In this document: piece after piece, positions 1-7,736 of the stretch
How the letters are laid out: each line of letters opens with the position of its first letter
Numbering within the stretch: the stretch's first letter is position 1
NCBI RefSeq assembly: GCF_040066175.1
Contig: NZ_JBEAAM010000001.1
Location: forward strand, 124,001-188,000
Reading direction: 5' to 3'
Length of the DNA stretch: 64,000 nucleotides
Source: Solimonas sp040066175
GTDB lineage: Bacteria; Pseudomonadota; Gammaproteobacteria; Nevskiales; Nevskiaceae
Made by a program: the position numbers and the translations under genes
The notes under the pieces: generated by a model
What the model was told of the DNA's origin: nothing
The model's input: the letters and a program-made list of their open reading frames with translations, nothing else
The model's database searches: none

Positions 1-247
1 GCCGCACCAGCGGCGTGACGCGGCCAGTGACCGACGCCGGCCGCTCGTCGAGTCGCGCCATGACCCCGGTACACAGGTCGGCCGCAGGCCTGCGGATGCG
101 GACGCCTTCCAGCACATCGCGCGCCATGCACAAGCGGGTCCAGCTGGCCTTGAGTTCGTCGGAACGATCGAGCTCGTCGAGGATGCGGTCCAGCTCGCTG
201 GCGGTACATTCGCCGTCGAGCAGCGCGGAAAGCGAGTCTTTAGCCAT
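1..247 (-). CDS. rseA: Anti-sigma-E factor RseA, N-terminal part (cut by window edge)
   Basis: Inner-membrane anti-sigma factor whose cytoplasmic N-terminus holds sigma-E (RpoE) inactive until envelope stress triggers its proteolysis. The 82 residues visible start MAKDSLSALLDGECTASELD, the usual RseA opening (short helix, LLDGE motif), followed by a helical 'W-x-R-x-x-x-x-R-D-x-L' stretch. The membrane segment and periplasmic part lie beyond the left edge. It sits 71 bases downstream of rpoE on the same strand, the normal rpoE-rseA order. Identification rests on the N-terminal motif plus position. Confidence 0.85.
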   Translation of the reverse strand, partial: MAKDSLSALLDGECTASELDRILDELDRSDELKASWTRLCMARDVLEGVRIRRPAADLCTGVMARLDERPASVTGRVTPLVR

Positions 248-318
248 CGGGACACCTTGCGGCAGGCGATAAAAGCAGAACCACGAGAGCGTCAAAAAGT
301 TCCATCTGCGTTCCGTCG

Positions 319-891
319 TCAGTCGAGCAGGGGGCGCAGCGCGGTATCTATGGCCTCGCGGGCGCGGAAGATCCGCGAGCGCACGGTACCGATCGGACAA
401 TCCATCGCCTCGGCGATCTCCTCGTAGGACAGCCCGTCCAGCTCGCGCAGCGTGATGGCCTTGCGCAGATCCGGCGGCAAGGTCTGGATCGTGTGCTCCA
501 CCCTGTGCCGGATCTCCTCGCTCAACAGCTGGGCTTCCGGCGTGGCAACGTCGCTTAGATGTTCGGTGTGGCCGTAAAGTTCGGCATCGGCGATGTCGAT
601 GTCCTGCTCCGCCGGGCGCCTGCCGCGCGAAACGAGGTGGTTCTTCGCCGTGTTGATGCCGATGCGATACACCCACGTGTAGAACGCCGACTGACCGCGA
701 AAGCCGGGCAGCGCGCGCCATGCGCGCACGAAGGTTTCCTGGGCGACGTCGGGCGCGTCGGCCTCGCCGACGAGACGGCCGACCAGCTGGATGATCTTGT
801 GCTGGTACTTGCGCACCAACAGTTCGAAGGCGCGCTGATCGCCGGCCTGGGCGCGGAGCACCAGCTGTTCATCGATCGAGTTGTCGGGCAT
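319..891 (-). CDS. rpoE: RNA polymerase sigma-E factor (ECF, envelope stress)
   Basis: Extracytoplasmic-function sigma factor that directs RNA polymerase to envelope stress promoters. At 190 residues it matches E. coli RpoE in length. Region 2 is clear at about residues 20-90 (FELLVRKYQHKI, DVAQETFVRAW, then FYTWVYRIGINTAKNHL), and region 4 at about 130-185 (TLPPDLRKAITLRELDGLSY, then IGTVRSRIFRAREAI as the -35-binding helix-turn-helix). The downstream gene is rseA and the divergent neighbour is nadB, the arrangement seen in many gammaproteobacteria. I see no anomalies. Confidence 0.97.
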   Translation of the reverse strand: MPDNSIDEQLVLRAQAGDQRAFELLVRKYQHKIIQLVGRLVGEADAPDVAQETFVRAWRALPGFRGQSAFYTWVYRIGINTAKNHLVSRGRRPAEQDIDIADAELYGHTEHLSDVATPEAQLLSEEIRHRVEHTIQTLPPDLRKAITLRELDGLSYEEIAEAMDCPIGTVRSRIFRAREAIDTALRPLLD

Positions 892-901
892 CTGGAGCGA
901 C

Positions 902-952
902 CACGCTGAAGCGTGACGGCACGGTTACACTTGGAAAATGAGCCGGCGACAA
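902..952 (-). promoter_or_regulatory. Candidate rpoE promoter and leader palindrome
   Basis: On the minus strand a TTGTCG (952-947) and a TGTAAC (929-924) lie 17 bases apart, a weak sigma-70-like pair (4 of 6 matches each). Between it and the rpoE start is a perfect CACGCT-GA-AGCGTG palindrome at 902-915. I see no convincing sigma-E autoregulatory promoter. This is inference from spacing only. Confidence 0.25.
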
Positions 953-999
953 GGCCGGCCCGGCAATCAGGACATTCTAGCAATACCGTGACCCGCGAC

Positions 1000-2610
1000 A
1001 TGAATCCCCCGAGCGCATCGAGCACCGACGTGCTGCTGATCGGCAGCGGCGCGGCCGGCCTGTCCTGCGCGCTGCGGCTCGCGCAGGCCGGCATCGCGGT
1101 CACGCTGGTGTCCAAGGGCGCGCTGAGCAGCGGCAGCACGCTATGGGCGCAGGGCGGTATCTCGGCGGTGCTCGATGCCGGCGATTCGGTGGAGAGCCAT
1201 GTACACGACACCCTCGTCGCCGGCGCCGGCCTGTGCGACGAACGGGCCGTGCGCCACGCCGTCGAGCGCGGGCCGGACTGCGTGCGCTGGCTGATCGGTC
1301 AGGGCGTCGAGTTCACGCGTGACGAGGATGATCCGGTGGGCAACGGCCTGCACCTGACCCGCGAAGGCGGCCACAGTCATCGCCGCGTGGTCCATGCCGC
1401 CGACGCCACCGGCCGCGCCGTGGAAACGACGCTGTCCGGACTCGCCGCCACGCATCCGCGCATCCGCGTGCTGGAGGACCGGCTCGCCGTCGATCTGATC
1501 GTCGATCGCGCCGCCAACCGCGTCGTCGGCGCCTACCTGCTCGACGTCCATCATGGGGGTGTGCAGGCGCTGGCGGCGCGCGCCGTCGTGCTGGCCACCG
1601 GCGGCGCCAACCAGGTCTATCTGTACTCCAGCAACCCGCACGGCGCCTCCGGTGATGGCATCGCAATGGCCTGGCGCGCCGGCTGCCGCATCGCCAACAT
1701 GGAGTTCATGCAGTTCCACCCGACCTGCCTGTATCACCCCGAGGCGCGCAATTTCCTGATCAGCGAGGCCTTGCGCGGCGAAGGCGCGGTGCTGCGCCTG
1801 CCCGACGGCGACGGACGGCCCGGCGAGCGTTTCATGCCGCGCTTCGACGAGCGCGGCGAACTGGCGCCGCGCGATGTCGTGGCGCGCGCGATCGACTACG
1901 AGATGAAGCGGCTGGGCCTCAAGCACGTTTTGCTCGACATCACGCACAAGCCGGCCGAGTTCATTCGCAGCCACTTCCCGAGCATCCACGCGCGCTGCCT
2001 GGAGCTGGGCATCGACATCACGCGCGAGCCGATCCCGGTGGTGCCGTCGGCGCACTTCACCTGCGGCGGCGTGTTGACCGATCTCGCCGCGCGCACCGAC
2101 GTCGATGGCCTGTACGCGATCGGCGAGGTCGCCTGCACCGGCCTGCATGGCGCCAACCGCCTCGCGTCGAACTCCCTGCTCGAATGCCTGGTGTTCGCCG
2201 AGGCCGCGGCCAACGACCTGATCGAGACGCTGCCGGGGCGCCCGCCGCCGGGTCCGCTCGCTGCGTGGGACGAAAGCCGTGTGCGCGATTCCGACGAGGA
2301 CGTCGTCGTTGCGCACAACTGGCTGGAGCTGCGCACCTTCATGTGGGACTACGTCGGCATCGTGCGCACGACCAAGCGCCTCGAACGCGCGCTGCACCGC
2401 ATCGAGCTGCTCAAGCAGGAGATCCAGGACTATTACGGCAACTATCGCATCAGCGCCGACCTGATCGAACTGCGCAACCTGGTCACCGTGGCCGATCTGA
2501 TCGTGCGCTCGGCGATGAGCCGGCGTGAGAGCCGCGGCCTGCATTACACGCTGGACTATCCGAATCTGCTGCCCGAGGCCCGGCCGACCGTGCTGCCCGG
2601 CCGCGGCTGA
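1000..2610 (+). CDS. nadB: L-aspartate oxidase
   Basis: FAD flavoprotein that oxidises L-aspartate to iminoaspartate, the first step of de novo NAD synthesis. The 536 residues (E. coli NadB: 540) show the FAD-binding GSGAAGLSCALRLAQAG near residue 15, WAQGGISAV, EFMQFHPTCLYHPEARNF, the RGEGAVL loop, ARDVVARAID, PSAHFTCGG with the active-site histidine, and GLHGANRLASNSLLE near the end of the flavin domain, then the helical C-terminal domain. ATG 1000 is chosen because the alignable protein begins there; an earlier in-frame start at 913 would add 29 residues unlike the family. It is divergent from rpoE. Confidence 0.96.
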   Translation: MNPPSASSTDVLLIGSGAAGLSCALRLAQAGIAVTLVSKGALSSGSTLWAQGGISAVLDAGDSVESHVHDTLVAGAGLCDERAVRHAVERGPDCVRWLIGQGVEFTRDEDDPVGNGLHLTREGGHSHRRVVHAADATGRAVETTLSGLAATHPRIRVLEDRLAVDLIVDRAANRVVGAYLLDVHHGGVQALAARAVVLATGGANQVYLYSSNPHGASGDGIAMAWRAGCRIANMEFMQFHPTCLYHPEARNFLISEALRGEGAVLRLPDGDGRPGERFMPRFDERGELAPRDVVARAIDYEMKRLGLKHVLLDITHKPAEFIRSHFPSIHARCLELGIDITREPIPVVPSAHFTCGGVLTDLAARTDVDGLYAIGEVACTGLHGANRLASNSLLECLVFAEAAANDLIETLPGRPPPGPLAAWDESRVRDSDEDVVVAHNWLELRTFMWDYVGIVRTTKRLERALHRIELLKQEIQDYYGNYRISADLIELRNLVTVADLIVRSAMSRRESRGLHYTLDYPNLLPEARPTVLPGRG

Positions 2611-2665
2611 TTTCGTATCCGGCCGTCATCGCATTGACGCGGATCAGTTCTGGCCCTCGGGCCGG

Positions 2666-2709
2666 CTCCGATCATCTGCGTCCGATATCGAGCGATATCG
2701 TGATCGGAG
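2666..2709 (+). promoter_or_regulatory. Leader hairpin that can sequester the ompW Shine-Dalgarno
   Basis: CTCCGATCA (2666-2674) is perfectly inverted as TGATCGGAG (2701-2709). Between them two self-complementary CGATATCG octamers (2683-2690 and 2693-2700) can stack on the outer stem, leaving an 8-base bulge on the 5' side. The 3' arm ends in GGAG, nine bases before the ompW ATG, so it is the ribosome-binding site and CTCC is its complement. Folding would block initiation. The structure is read directly; its regulatory role is inferred. Confidence 0.55.
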
Positions 2710-2718
2710 AAGCAGCAC

Positions 2719-3318
2719 ATGAAACGTACAGGATCCACCCTCGCCGCTCTGGCTGCCGCCGCTGTGTTGGGCACCGGCTCAGCCTTCGCCGCCGACAGCC
2801 CACTGCTGGTGCGCGTCGGCGCCCACAACGTCGATCCCAAGTCGGACAACACCGACATCGGCGTCAGCGTCGATAGCAGGCTCGGGCCGACCTTCAACAT
2901 CGACTGGTACTTCACGCCACACCTGGCGCTCGACATCCTCGCGGCCCTGCCGTTCAAGCATGACCTGACGGCCAACGGCGACAAGATCGGCTCGGCCACG
3001 CACCTGCCGCCGACGGTGTCGCTGCAGTACCACTTCGCGCCGGGCGGCCGCATCGACCCGTATGTCGCGCTGGGCGTCAATTACACGATGTTCTGGGACA
3101 CCAAGCTCGACGACGGCACGGCGCTGGATCTGGACAATTCCTTCGGCCTGGCCGGCCAGATCGGCGTCGATTTCGCCGTCGCGCCGAAATGGGTGGTTGG
3201 CGCCGATCTGCGCTACATCGACATCGACACGGACGCCGACATCGGCAACGGCGCCGTCAAGACCACCGTCGAGATCGATCCACTGGTTTACGGCATCAAC
3301 GTCGGTTACCGATTCTGA
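2719..3318 (+). CDS. ompW: OmpW family outer-membrane beta-barrel protein
   Basis: Small eight-stranded outer-membrane porin-like protein of the OmpW family, thought to pass hydrophobic or small molecules. The 199 residues begin with a clear signal peptide (KRT, then LAALAAAAVLGTGSAFA, cleavage about residue 25). The mature part has family hallmarks: GPTFNIDWYFTPHLALDIL, PPTVSLQYHF and DPYVALGVNYTMFWDT. It ends in the amphipathic strand INVGYRF with terminal Phe, as required for BAM insertion. Two hairpins follow the gene and it appears monocistronic. The leader holds a Shine-Dalgarno-masking inverted repeat. The substrate cannot be told from sequence. Confidence 0.93.
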   Translation: MKRTGSTLAALAAAAVLGTGSAFAADSPLLVRVGAHNVDPKSDNTDIGVSVDSRLGPTFNIDWYFTPHLALDILAALPFKHDLTANGDKIGSATHLPPTVSLQYHFAPGGRIDPYVALGVNYTMFWDTKLDDGTALDLDNSFGLAGQIGVDFAVAPKWVVGADLRYIDIDTDADIGNGAVKTTVEIDPLVYGINVGYRF

Positions 3319-3336
3319 CCACCGCACCGAGCGCCT

Positions 3337-3395
3337 GACAGGGCGCGCAAGCGCCCGTCAACTGGGGAACGGCGCAAGCCGTTCCCCCTCTTTTT
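3337..3395 (+). terminator. Tandem hairpins ending ompW, second one rho-independent
   Basis: The first hairpin is GGGCGC-GCAA-GCGCCC at 3341-3356, extended by GAC/GTC outside. The second is GGGGAACGG (3364-3372), loop CGCAAG, CCGTTCCCC (3379-3387), followed by CTCTTTTT. The second has the stem plus T-run expected of an intrinsic terminator. Confidence 0.85.
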
Positions 3396-3476
3396 GTGCA
3401 TCCTGCACGAGCCCGGGCCATCCGTGGCCCGGACTTTCAAAACAAGGGGTTTCTGCGATCTGCGCGGACGCGCCGG

Positions 3477-3908
3477 CTACTCTGCGGACAAGCGTGCGCG
3501 CAAACGCCGCAGCAGTTCCGGCGGCAGTTCGTCGCCGAGCAGCGCGCGCGCCGTGGAAGCGCCATCCTGGAGCCGGAATCGCAGGACGAGCAGCGCCGGA
3601 TGCACGATCGAATCGGGCATCAGTTCGGCCTGGGCTTGTGCCCCATCCGCGCGGTGCAGGGTCCATCCACCCTCGGCGTGCCAGACCATGCGCGTCCATG
3701 CCCGCGGTCCGAACCCCAGTGCCCGATGACGCCGCACCCAGACCCACGACCCGGCGAGCCCGAGCACACAGGCCAGCATCGGCAACATCGGCGGCTGCGC
3801 GGCCAGCAGCAACGCGAAACCGATCAGATGCAGCACGAATGCCCAGCGCAGCGCGCGCATCGATGGGCGCGGACTCAGATCAACGGTGGATACGAAGCTG
3901 TTCGACAA
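3477..3908 (-). CDS. ygfX: YgfX (CptA)-like membrane protein
   Basis: Inner-membrane protein of the YgfX/CptA type, which lies next to sdhE (ygfY) in many gammaproteobacteria. In E. coli YgfX was described as a toxin acting on cytoskeletal proteins; that role is disputed. The 143 residues show two close hydrophobic segments (about 20-38 and 42-58: ALRWAFVLHLIGFALLLAA and LPMLACVLGLAGSWVWV). A soluble tail with W-H-A-E-G-G-W and LLVLRFRLQDG follows. Its start overlaps the end of sdhE by 29 bases, so the two are probably co-translated. Assignment relies on topology plus neighbour; primary conservation is weak. Confidence 0.7.
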   Translation of the reverse strand: MSNSFVSTVDLSPRPSMRALRWAFVLHLIGFALLLAAQPPMLPMLACVLGLAGSWVWVRRHRALGFGPRAWTRMVWHAEGGWTLHRADGAQAQAELMPDSIVHPALLVLRFRLQDGASTARALLGDELPPELLRRLRARLSAE

Positions 3909-4164
3909 TGGCGAGGTATTCGTCGGGCGGCGTTTCGTAGCCCATGACCCAGGCCCAGATGTCCGGATCCTCGGCCAGCGTGATCAGGCGCAGGAACTCC
4001 GCTTTCTCTGCCGCCGGCGCCGCGTGGAAACGCGCCGCGTAGTAGCGCTCCATCAGCACGTCGAGTTCCTTCATGCCGCGGCGCAACAGCCAGCGCAGGC
4101 GCCCGTCGGCTGCTGGCGGAGTGTCCGGTTGCGACGTTCCAGTCTGCGGAGTGGAAGACTCCAT
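3880..4164 (-). CDS. sdhE: FAD assembly factor SdhE (SDHAF2 homologue)
   Basis: Small cytoplasmic chaperone that helps attach FAD covalently to SdhA. The family signature RRGMKELD (RGxxE) is present near residue 30, followed by FLRLITLAEDPDIWAWVMG (the ...L...D.dl..Wl.g segment). From ATG 4164 it is 94 residues (family about 85-95). A GTG at 4182 in the same frame would add six residues and cannot be excluded. It follows sdhB by 40 bases in the sdh operon and overlaps ygfX. Confidence 0.92.
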   Translation of the reverse strand: MESSTPQTGTSQPDTPPAADGRLRWLLRRGMKELDVLMERYYAARFHAAPAAEKAEFLRLITLAEDPDIWAWVMGYETPPDEYLAIVEQLRIHR

Positions 4165-4204
4165 GCACGGCCCCGCCGTCACGGGAAACGGGACACCACG
4201 GTGC

Positions 4205-4990
4205 TCAGACCGTTCTCTCGACGATCATCTGCTTGATGCCGGCGATGGCCTTGGCCGGATTCAGCCCCTTGGGGCAGGTCTTCGCGCAGTTCATGATCGT
4301 GTGGCAGCGGTACAGCTTGAACGGGTCTTCCAGCGCGTCGAGGCGCTCGCCGGTGGCCTCGTCGCGCGAATCGACCAGCCAGCGGTAGGCCTGCAGCAGG
4401 ATCGCCGGACCGAGGTAGCGGTCGGAATTCCACCAGTAGCTCGGGCACGAGGTCGAGCAGCAGGCGCAGAGGATGCATTCGTAGAGGCCGTCGAGCTTGG
4501 CACGGTCCTCTTCCGACTGCAGGCGCTCGCGCGTCGGCGCCGGCGAGTCGGTCTTCAGCCACGGCTCGATCGACGCCAGCTGCGCGTAGAAGTGCGTCAT
4601 GTCCGGCACCAGGTCCTTGACCACCGGCATGTGCGGCAGCGGATAGACCTTGGCGTCGCCCTTGATCTCGTCGCAGGGCTTGATGCAGGCGAGCGTGTTG
4701 GTGCCATCGATGTTCATCGCGCACGAACCGCAGATGCCCTCGCGGCACGAACGGCGGAAGGTCAGCGTCGGATCGACTTCGTTCTTGATCTTGATCAGCG
4801 CGTCGAGGACCATCGGCCCGCACGCCGCCATGTCCACTTCGTAGGTATCGACGCGCGGATTGGCGCCGGTCTCCGGATCGTAGCGGTAGATCTTGAAGGT
4901 CTTGACGTCCTTCGCCCCCGCCGGTGCCTGGAAGGTCTTGCCGGCGGACTTGTCGATCTTCGAGTTCTGCGGAAGGGTGAACTGAGCCAT
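4205..4990 (-). CDS. sdhB: Succinate dehydrogenase iron-sulfur subunit
   Basis: Electron-transfer subunit of complex II. The 261 residues carry the plant-ferredoxin-type [2Fe-2S] motif (CREGICGSCAMN, then a further Cys in NTLAC), the [4Fe-4S] set CILCACCSTSCP and the [3Fe-4S] set CHTIMNCAKTCPKGLNP. Start ATG 4990 has GGAG eight bases upstream, lying in a small hairpin. It comes 103 bases after sdhA, and that gap is unusually structured. The order sdhC-sdhD-sdhA-sdhB-sdhE is standard. Confidence 0.98.
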   Translation of the reverse strand: MAQFTLPQNSKIDKSAGKTFQAPAGAKDVKTFKIYRYDPETGANPRVDTYEVDMAACGPMVLDALIKIKNEVDPTLTFRRSCREGICGSCAMNIDGTNTLACIKPCDEIKGDAKVYPLPHMPVVKDLVPDMTHFYAQLASIEPWLKTDSPAPTRERLQSEEDRAKLDGLYECILCACCSTSCPSYWWNSDRYLGPAILLQAYRWLVDSRDEATGERLDALEDPFKLYRCHTIMNCAKTCPKGLNPAKAIAGIKQMIVERTV

Positions 4991-4993
4991 CTT

Positions 4994-5010
4994 GGTTTAC
5001 TCCGTAAACC
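4994..5010 (-). promoter_or_regulatory. Hairpin presenting the sdhB Shine-Dalgarno
   Basis: Read on the minus strand, GGTTTAC-GGA-GTAAACC forms a perfect 7-bp stem with a 3-base loop, and the loop with the first G of the 3' arm is GGAG, the only evident ribosome-binding site of sdhB (ATG at 4990). The role in tuning sdhB translation is inferred. Confidence 0.45.
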
Positions 5011-5087
5011 CGTGATCCGTGATCCGTGATCCGCGATTCGGCGCAGCTGAGCTTCTACGAATCACCAATCACCAATCACCAATCACG
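5011..5087. repeat. Heptanucleotide tandem repeats forming a 30-nt imperfect dyad between sdhA and sdhB
   Basis: The left arm 5011-5040 is three CGTGATC units, then CGCGATT and CG. The right arm 5058-5087, read on the other strand, is CGTGATT followed by three GGTGATT units and CG. The arms align over 30 bases with mismatches only at the unit joints and one further base; the loop is 17 bases. In RNA several mismatches become G-U pairs. It resembles short intergenic heptad arrays known from xanthomonads, but I cannot name a family. Confidence 0.7.
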
Positions 5088-5093
5088 GCAGTA

Positions 5094-6887
5094 TCAATAT
5101 TTGCGGGCGACCGGCGGGATGTGCTCGACCTCGTTGTCGAGCGGCTGCATGTGCACCGGCCGGAAGTCGATCTTCACGTCCGTCGGCGACGTGCGCCAGG
5201 CCACCGTGTGCTTGAGCCAGTTCTGGTCGTCGCGCTCCTTGATGTCGTCGCGGGCATGCGCGCCGCGCGATTCCTTGCGGTTCTCGGCGCCGACGATGGT
5301 CAGCAGCGCCTGGCCGAGCAGGTTGTCGAGTTCCAGCGTCTCGGCGAGATCCGAGTTCCAGATCATCGAACGGTCGGACACGGCCAGATCCTGCTCGAAG
5401 TTCTCGATGATCCCCTTGAGCTTGACGATGCCTTCCTGCATCAGCGACCCCTCGCGGAACACTGCGCAATGCTTCTGCATGGTCTTCTGCATGTCGAGCC
5501 GGATCTTCGCCGTCGCCGTGCCACCCTTGGCGTTGCGGAACTTGTCGAGACGCGCCAGCGCACGGTCTTCCGAGGCATTGGAGATCTTCTTGTGCGGCTG
5601 GTTCGGCTTGACCAGCCTGGCGGCCTGGATCGCCGCGGCACGGCCGAACACGACGAGGTCGAGCAGCGAGTTCGAGCCCAGGCGGTTGGCACCGTGCACC
5701 GACACGCAGGCTGCCTCGCCCACCGCCATCAGGCCCGGCACGACGGAATCCGGGTTGCCGTTCTTGAGGGTCACGACTTCGCCGGTGTACAGCGTCGGGA
5801 TGCCGCCCATGTTGTAATGCACCGTCGGCACCACCGGGATCGGCTCCTTGGTGACATCGACGCCGGCGAAGATCTTCGCCGACTCGGAGATGCCCGGCAG
5901 GCGCGCGTGCAGCACTTCGGGCCCCAGATGTTCGAGGTGCAGATGGATGTGATCGGCTTCCTCGCCGACGCCGCGACCTTCGCGGATCTCGGTGGCCATC
6001 GCACGCGACACCATGTCGCGCGGCGCCAGATCCTTCACGCTCGGCGCGTAGCGCTCCATGAAACGCTCGCCGTTCCTGTTGGTGAGGTAGCCGCCCTCGC
6101 CACGTGCGCCCTCGGTGATCAGACAGCCGGCACCGTAGATGCCGGTCGGGTGGAACTGCACGAATTCGAGATCCTGCAGCGGCAGGCCGGCGCGCAGTAC
6201 CATGCCGGCGCCGTCGCCCGTGCAGGTGTGCGCGCCGGTGCACGAGAAATAGGCGCGGCCATAGCCGCCAGTGGCGAGAATCACCATGTGCGCGCGGAAG
6301 CGGTGCAGCTGTCCGGTCGCAAGATCCCACGCAAGCACGCCCTTGATCGAGCCGTCATCGTCGGTCAGCAGGTCGAGCGCGAAGTACTCGATGAAGAACT
6401 GCGCCTTGCACTTGAGCGACTGCTGGTAGAGCGTGTGCAGCATCGCGTGGCCGGTGCGGTCGGCGGCCGCGCAGGTGCGCTGCGCCGGCGGGCCCTTGCC
6501 GAACTCGGTGGTCATGCCGCCGAACGGGCGCTGGTAGATCTTGCCTTCCGGCGTGCGCGAAAAGGGCACGCCATAGTGCTCCAGTTCGATGACTGCGTTC
6601 ATCGCCTCGCGCGTCATGTACTGGATCGCGTCCTGGTCGCCGAGCCAGTCGGAGCCCTTGACCGTGTCGTAGAAATGCCAGCGCCAGTCGTCGCGGCCCA
6701 TGTTGCCGAGCGCCGCCGAGATGCCACCCTGCGCGGCTACCGTGTGCGAGCGCGTCGGGAACAGCTTGGTGATGTTCGCGGTCTTGAGCCCGGCCTCGGC
6801 CAGGCCCAGCGTCGCGCGCAGGCCGGCGCCGCCGGCGCCGACCACGATCGCGTCGTATTCGTGATGAACGATGTCGTAAGCAGCCAT
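5094..6887 (-). CDS. sdhA: Succinate dehydrogenase flavoprotein subunit
   Basis: Catalytic subunit of complex II, oxidising succinate to fumarate with covalently bound FAD. Of 597 residues: FAD-binding GAGGAGLRATLGLAEAG near residue 18, SHTVAAQGG around residue 48 carrying the histidine that bonds FAD, QFHPTGIYGAGCLITEGARG with the substrate loop, RDMVSRA with the catalytic arginine region, and VHYNMGGIPT and GANRLGSNSLLD near the end of the flavin domain. It ends in the usual C-terminal HIPPVARKY-like tail. AAGGA precedes the ATG. It lies nine bases after sdhD. Confidence 0.98.
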   Translation of the reverse strand: MAAYDIVHHEYDAIVVGAGGAGLRATLGLAEAGLKTANITKLFPTRSHTVAAQGGISAALGNMGRDDWRWHFYDTVKGSDWLGDQDAIQYMTREAMNAVIELEHYGVPFSRTPEGKIYQRPFGGMTTEFGKGPPAQRTCAAADRTGHAMLHTLYQQSLKCKAQFFIEYFALDLLTDDDGSIKGVLAWDLATGQLHRFRAHMVILATGGYGRAYFSCTGAHTCTGDGAGMVLRAGLPLQDLEFVQFHPTGIYGAGCLITEGARGEGGYLTNRNGERFMERYAPSVKDLAPRDMVSRAMATEIREGRGVGEEADHIHLHLEHLGPEVLHARLPGISESAKIFAGVDVTKEPIPVVPTVHYNMGGIPTLYTGEVVTLKNGNPDSVVPGLMAVGEAACVSVHGANRLGSNSLLDLVVFGRAAAIQAARLVKPNQPHKKISNASEDRALARLDKFRNAKGGTATAKIRLDMQKTMQKHCAVFREGSLMQEGIVKLKGIIENFEQDLAVSDRSMIWNSDLAETLELDNLLGQALLTIVGAENRKESRGAHARDDIKERDDQNWLKHTVAWRTSPTDVKIDFRPVHMQPLDNEVEHIPPVARKY

Positions 6888-6896
6888 GATTATTCC

Positions 6897-7280
6897 TTAG
6901 GCCAGTGCGATCTTGAGCACGGCGAAGATGCCCGCGGCGGCGACCACCACGTGCGCGAACTTGGACAGCAGCAGCGCGGCGAGCTTGCGCCCCTCGCTGC
7001 CGACGTAATCCTCGATGACCACCTGCACGCCGAGCATCGAGTGATACAGGGCGGTGCCGATGAACAGCACCAGCACGACGGCGACCGACGGCGCCGCCAC
7101 CCAGTGGCGCACCGCGTGGTAATCGGTCTGGCCGGTGGCCAGCATCGCCACCGAGAACGTGAACCACAGCGCCAGTGGGATCAGCGCGACCGCGCTGACG
7201 CGCTGCACCCAGAAATGATGGACGCCCTGCTTGGCCGAACCGAGGCCGCGGGCGCGGGACAGGGGAGAACGCAGGCTCAT
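6897..7280 (-). CDS. sdhD: Succinate dehydrogenase membrane anchor subunit D
   Basis: Membrane anchor of complex II that helps bind heme b and ubiquinone. The 127 residues have three hydrophobic helices (about 30-50, 60-80 and 100-122). The N-terminal HHFWVQRVSAVALIP segment and TALYHSMLGVQVVIEDYV contain the heme-side histidine and the D-Y pair typical of SdhD. The gene starts ten bases after sdhC, with GGAG ahead of the ATG. Anchor subunits diverge quickly, so the call rests on topology, these motifs and order. Confidence 0.93.
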   Translation of the reverse strand: MSLRSPLSRARGLGSAKQGVHHFWVQRVSAVALIPLALWFTFSVAMLATGQTDYHAVRHWVAAPSVAVVLVLFIGTALYHSMLGVQVVIEDYVGSEGRKLAALLLSKFAHVVVAAAGIFAVLKIALA

Positions 7281-7290
7281 CGGGATCTCC

Positions 7291-7692
7291 TCATGCGTAG
7301 CAGGCGATGGCCCAGGCCGCAGCCGTGAGCGTCAGCGAAACCACGACCACGGCGTAGCCGGAACGCTCGGCGGTCTTCAGTTCGAAGCCACGGCCGATGT
7401 CCCAGAACAGGTGGCGGATGCCGTTGCACAGGTGATACATCAGCGCCCACGACCAGCCGAACAGCAGTACCTGGCCGTACCAGGCCGTCAGCTGCGCGCT
7501 GTACGCCGCATACCACTGCGGCCCGCCGGCGAGCGCGACCAGCCAGCCGGTCAGCAGCAGCGTGCCCAGGCTCAGCCCGATGCCGGTGATGCGGTGCGCA
7601 AACGACAGCAGGGAGGTCCACTGGAAACGGTAATACTGCCCCAGCATGAACGGCGATAGCGGACGACTGCCCGCCGATGGTTTTGTACTCAT
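7291..7692 (-). CDS. sdhC: Succinate dehydrogenase cytochrome b556 subunit C
   Basis: Second membrane anchor of complex II, contributing a heme b ligand and the quinone pocket. From ATG 7692 it is 133 residues: RPLSPFMLGQYYRFQ, then SFAHRITGIGLSLGTLLLTG (the SxxHRxTG signature), a second helix, and LMYHLCNGIRHLFWDIG with the heme-ligand histidine region, then a third helix. ATG 7692 fits the family N-terminus; longer in-frame reading adds non-homologous sequence that overlaps the preceding small gene. Confidence 0.96.
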   Translation of the reverse strand: MSTKPSAGSRPLSPFMLGQYYRFQWTSLLSFAHRITGIGLSLGTLLLTGWLVALAGGPQWYAAYSAQLTAWYGQVLLFGWSWALMYHLCNGIRHLFWDIGRGFELKTAERSGYAVVVVSLTLTAAAWAIACYA

Positions 7693-7736
7693 TCCGGCTC
7701 CCCAGAGCGGCTGATCGGGATGTGATTTCTCAAAGG

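Noticed and set aside
913..999. N-terminal extension of nadB from 913
   Set aside because: The added 29 residues overlap the leader/promoter zone of rpoE and do not fit NadB; the family N-terminus aligns with ATG 1000.
5011..5087. Short CRISPR-like array
   Set aside because: Units are contiguous heptamers without unique spacers, arranged as a dyad. No cas gene is near.
5019..7328. Long plus-strand open frame opposite sdhA and sdhD
   Set aside because: It is a shadow of the conserved sdhA/sdhD genes with no recognisable domain. Similar shadows lie opposite the amidohydrolase at 18478-20559 and ilvD at 49394-50644.
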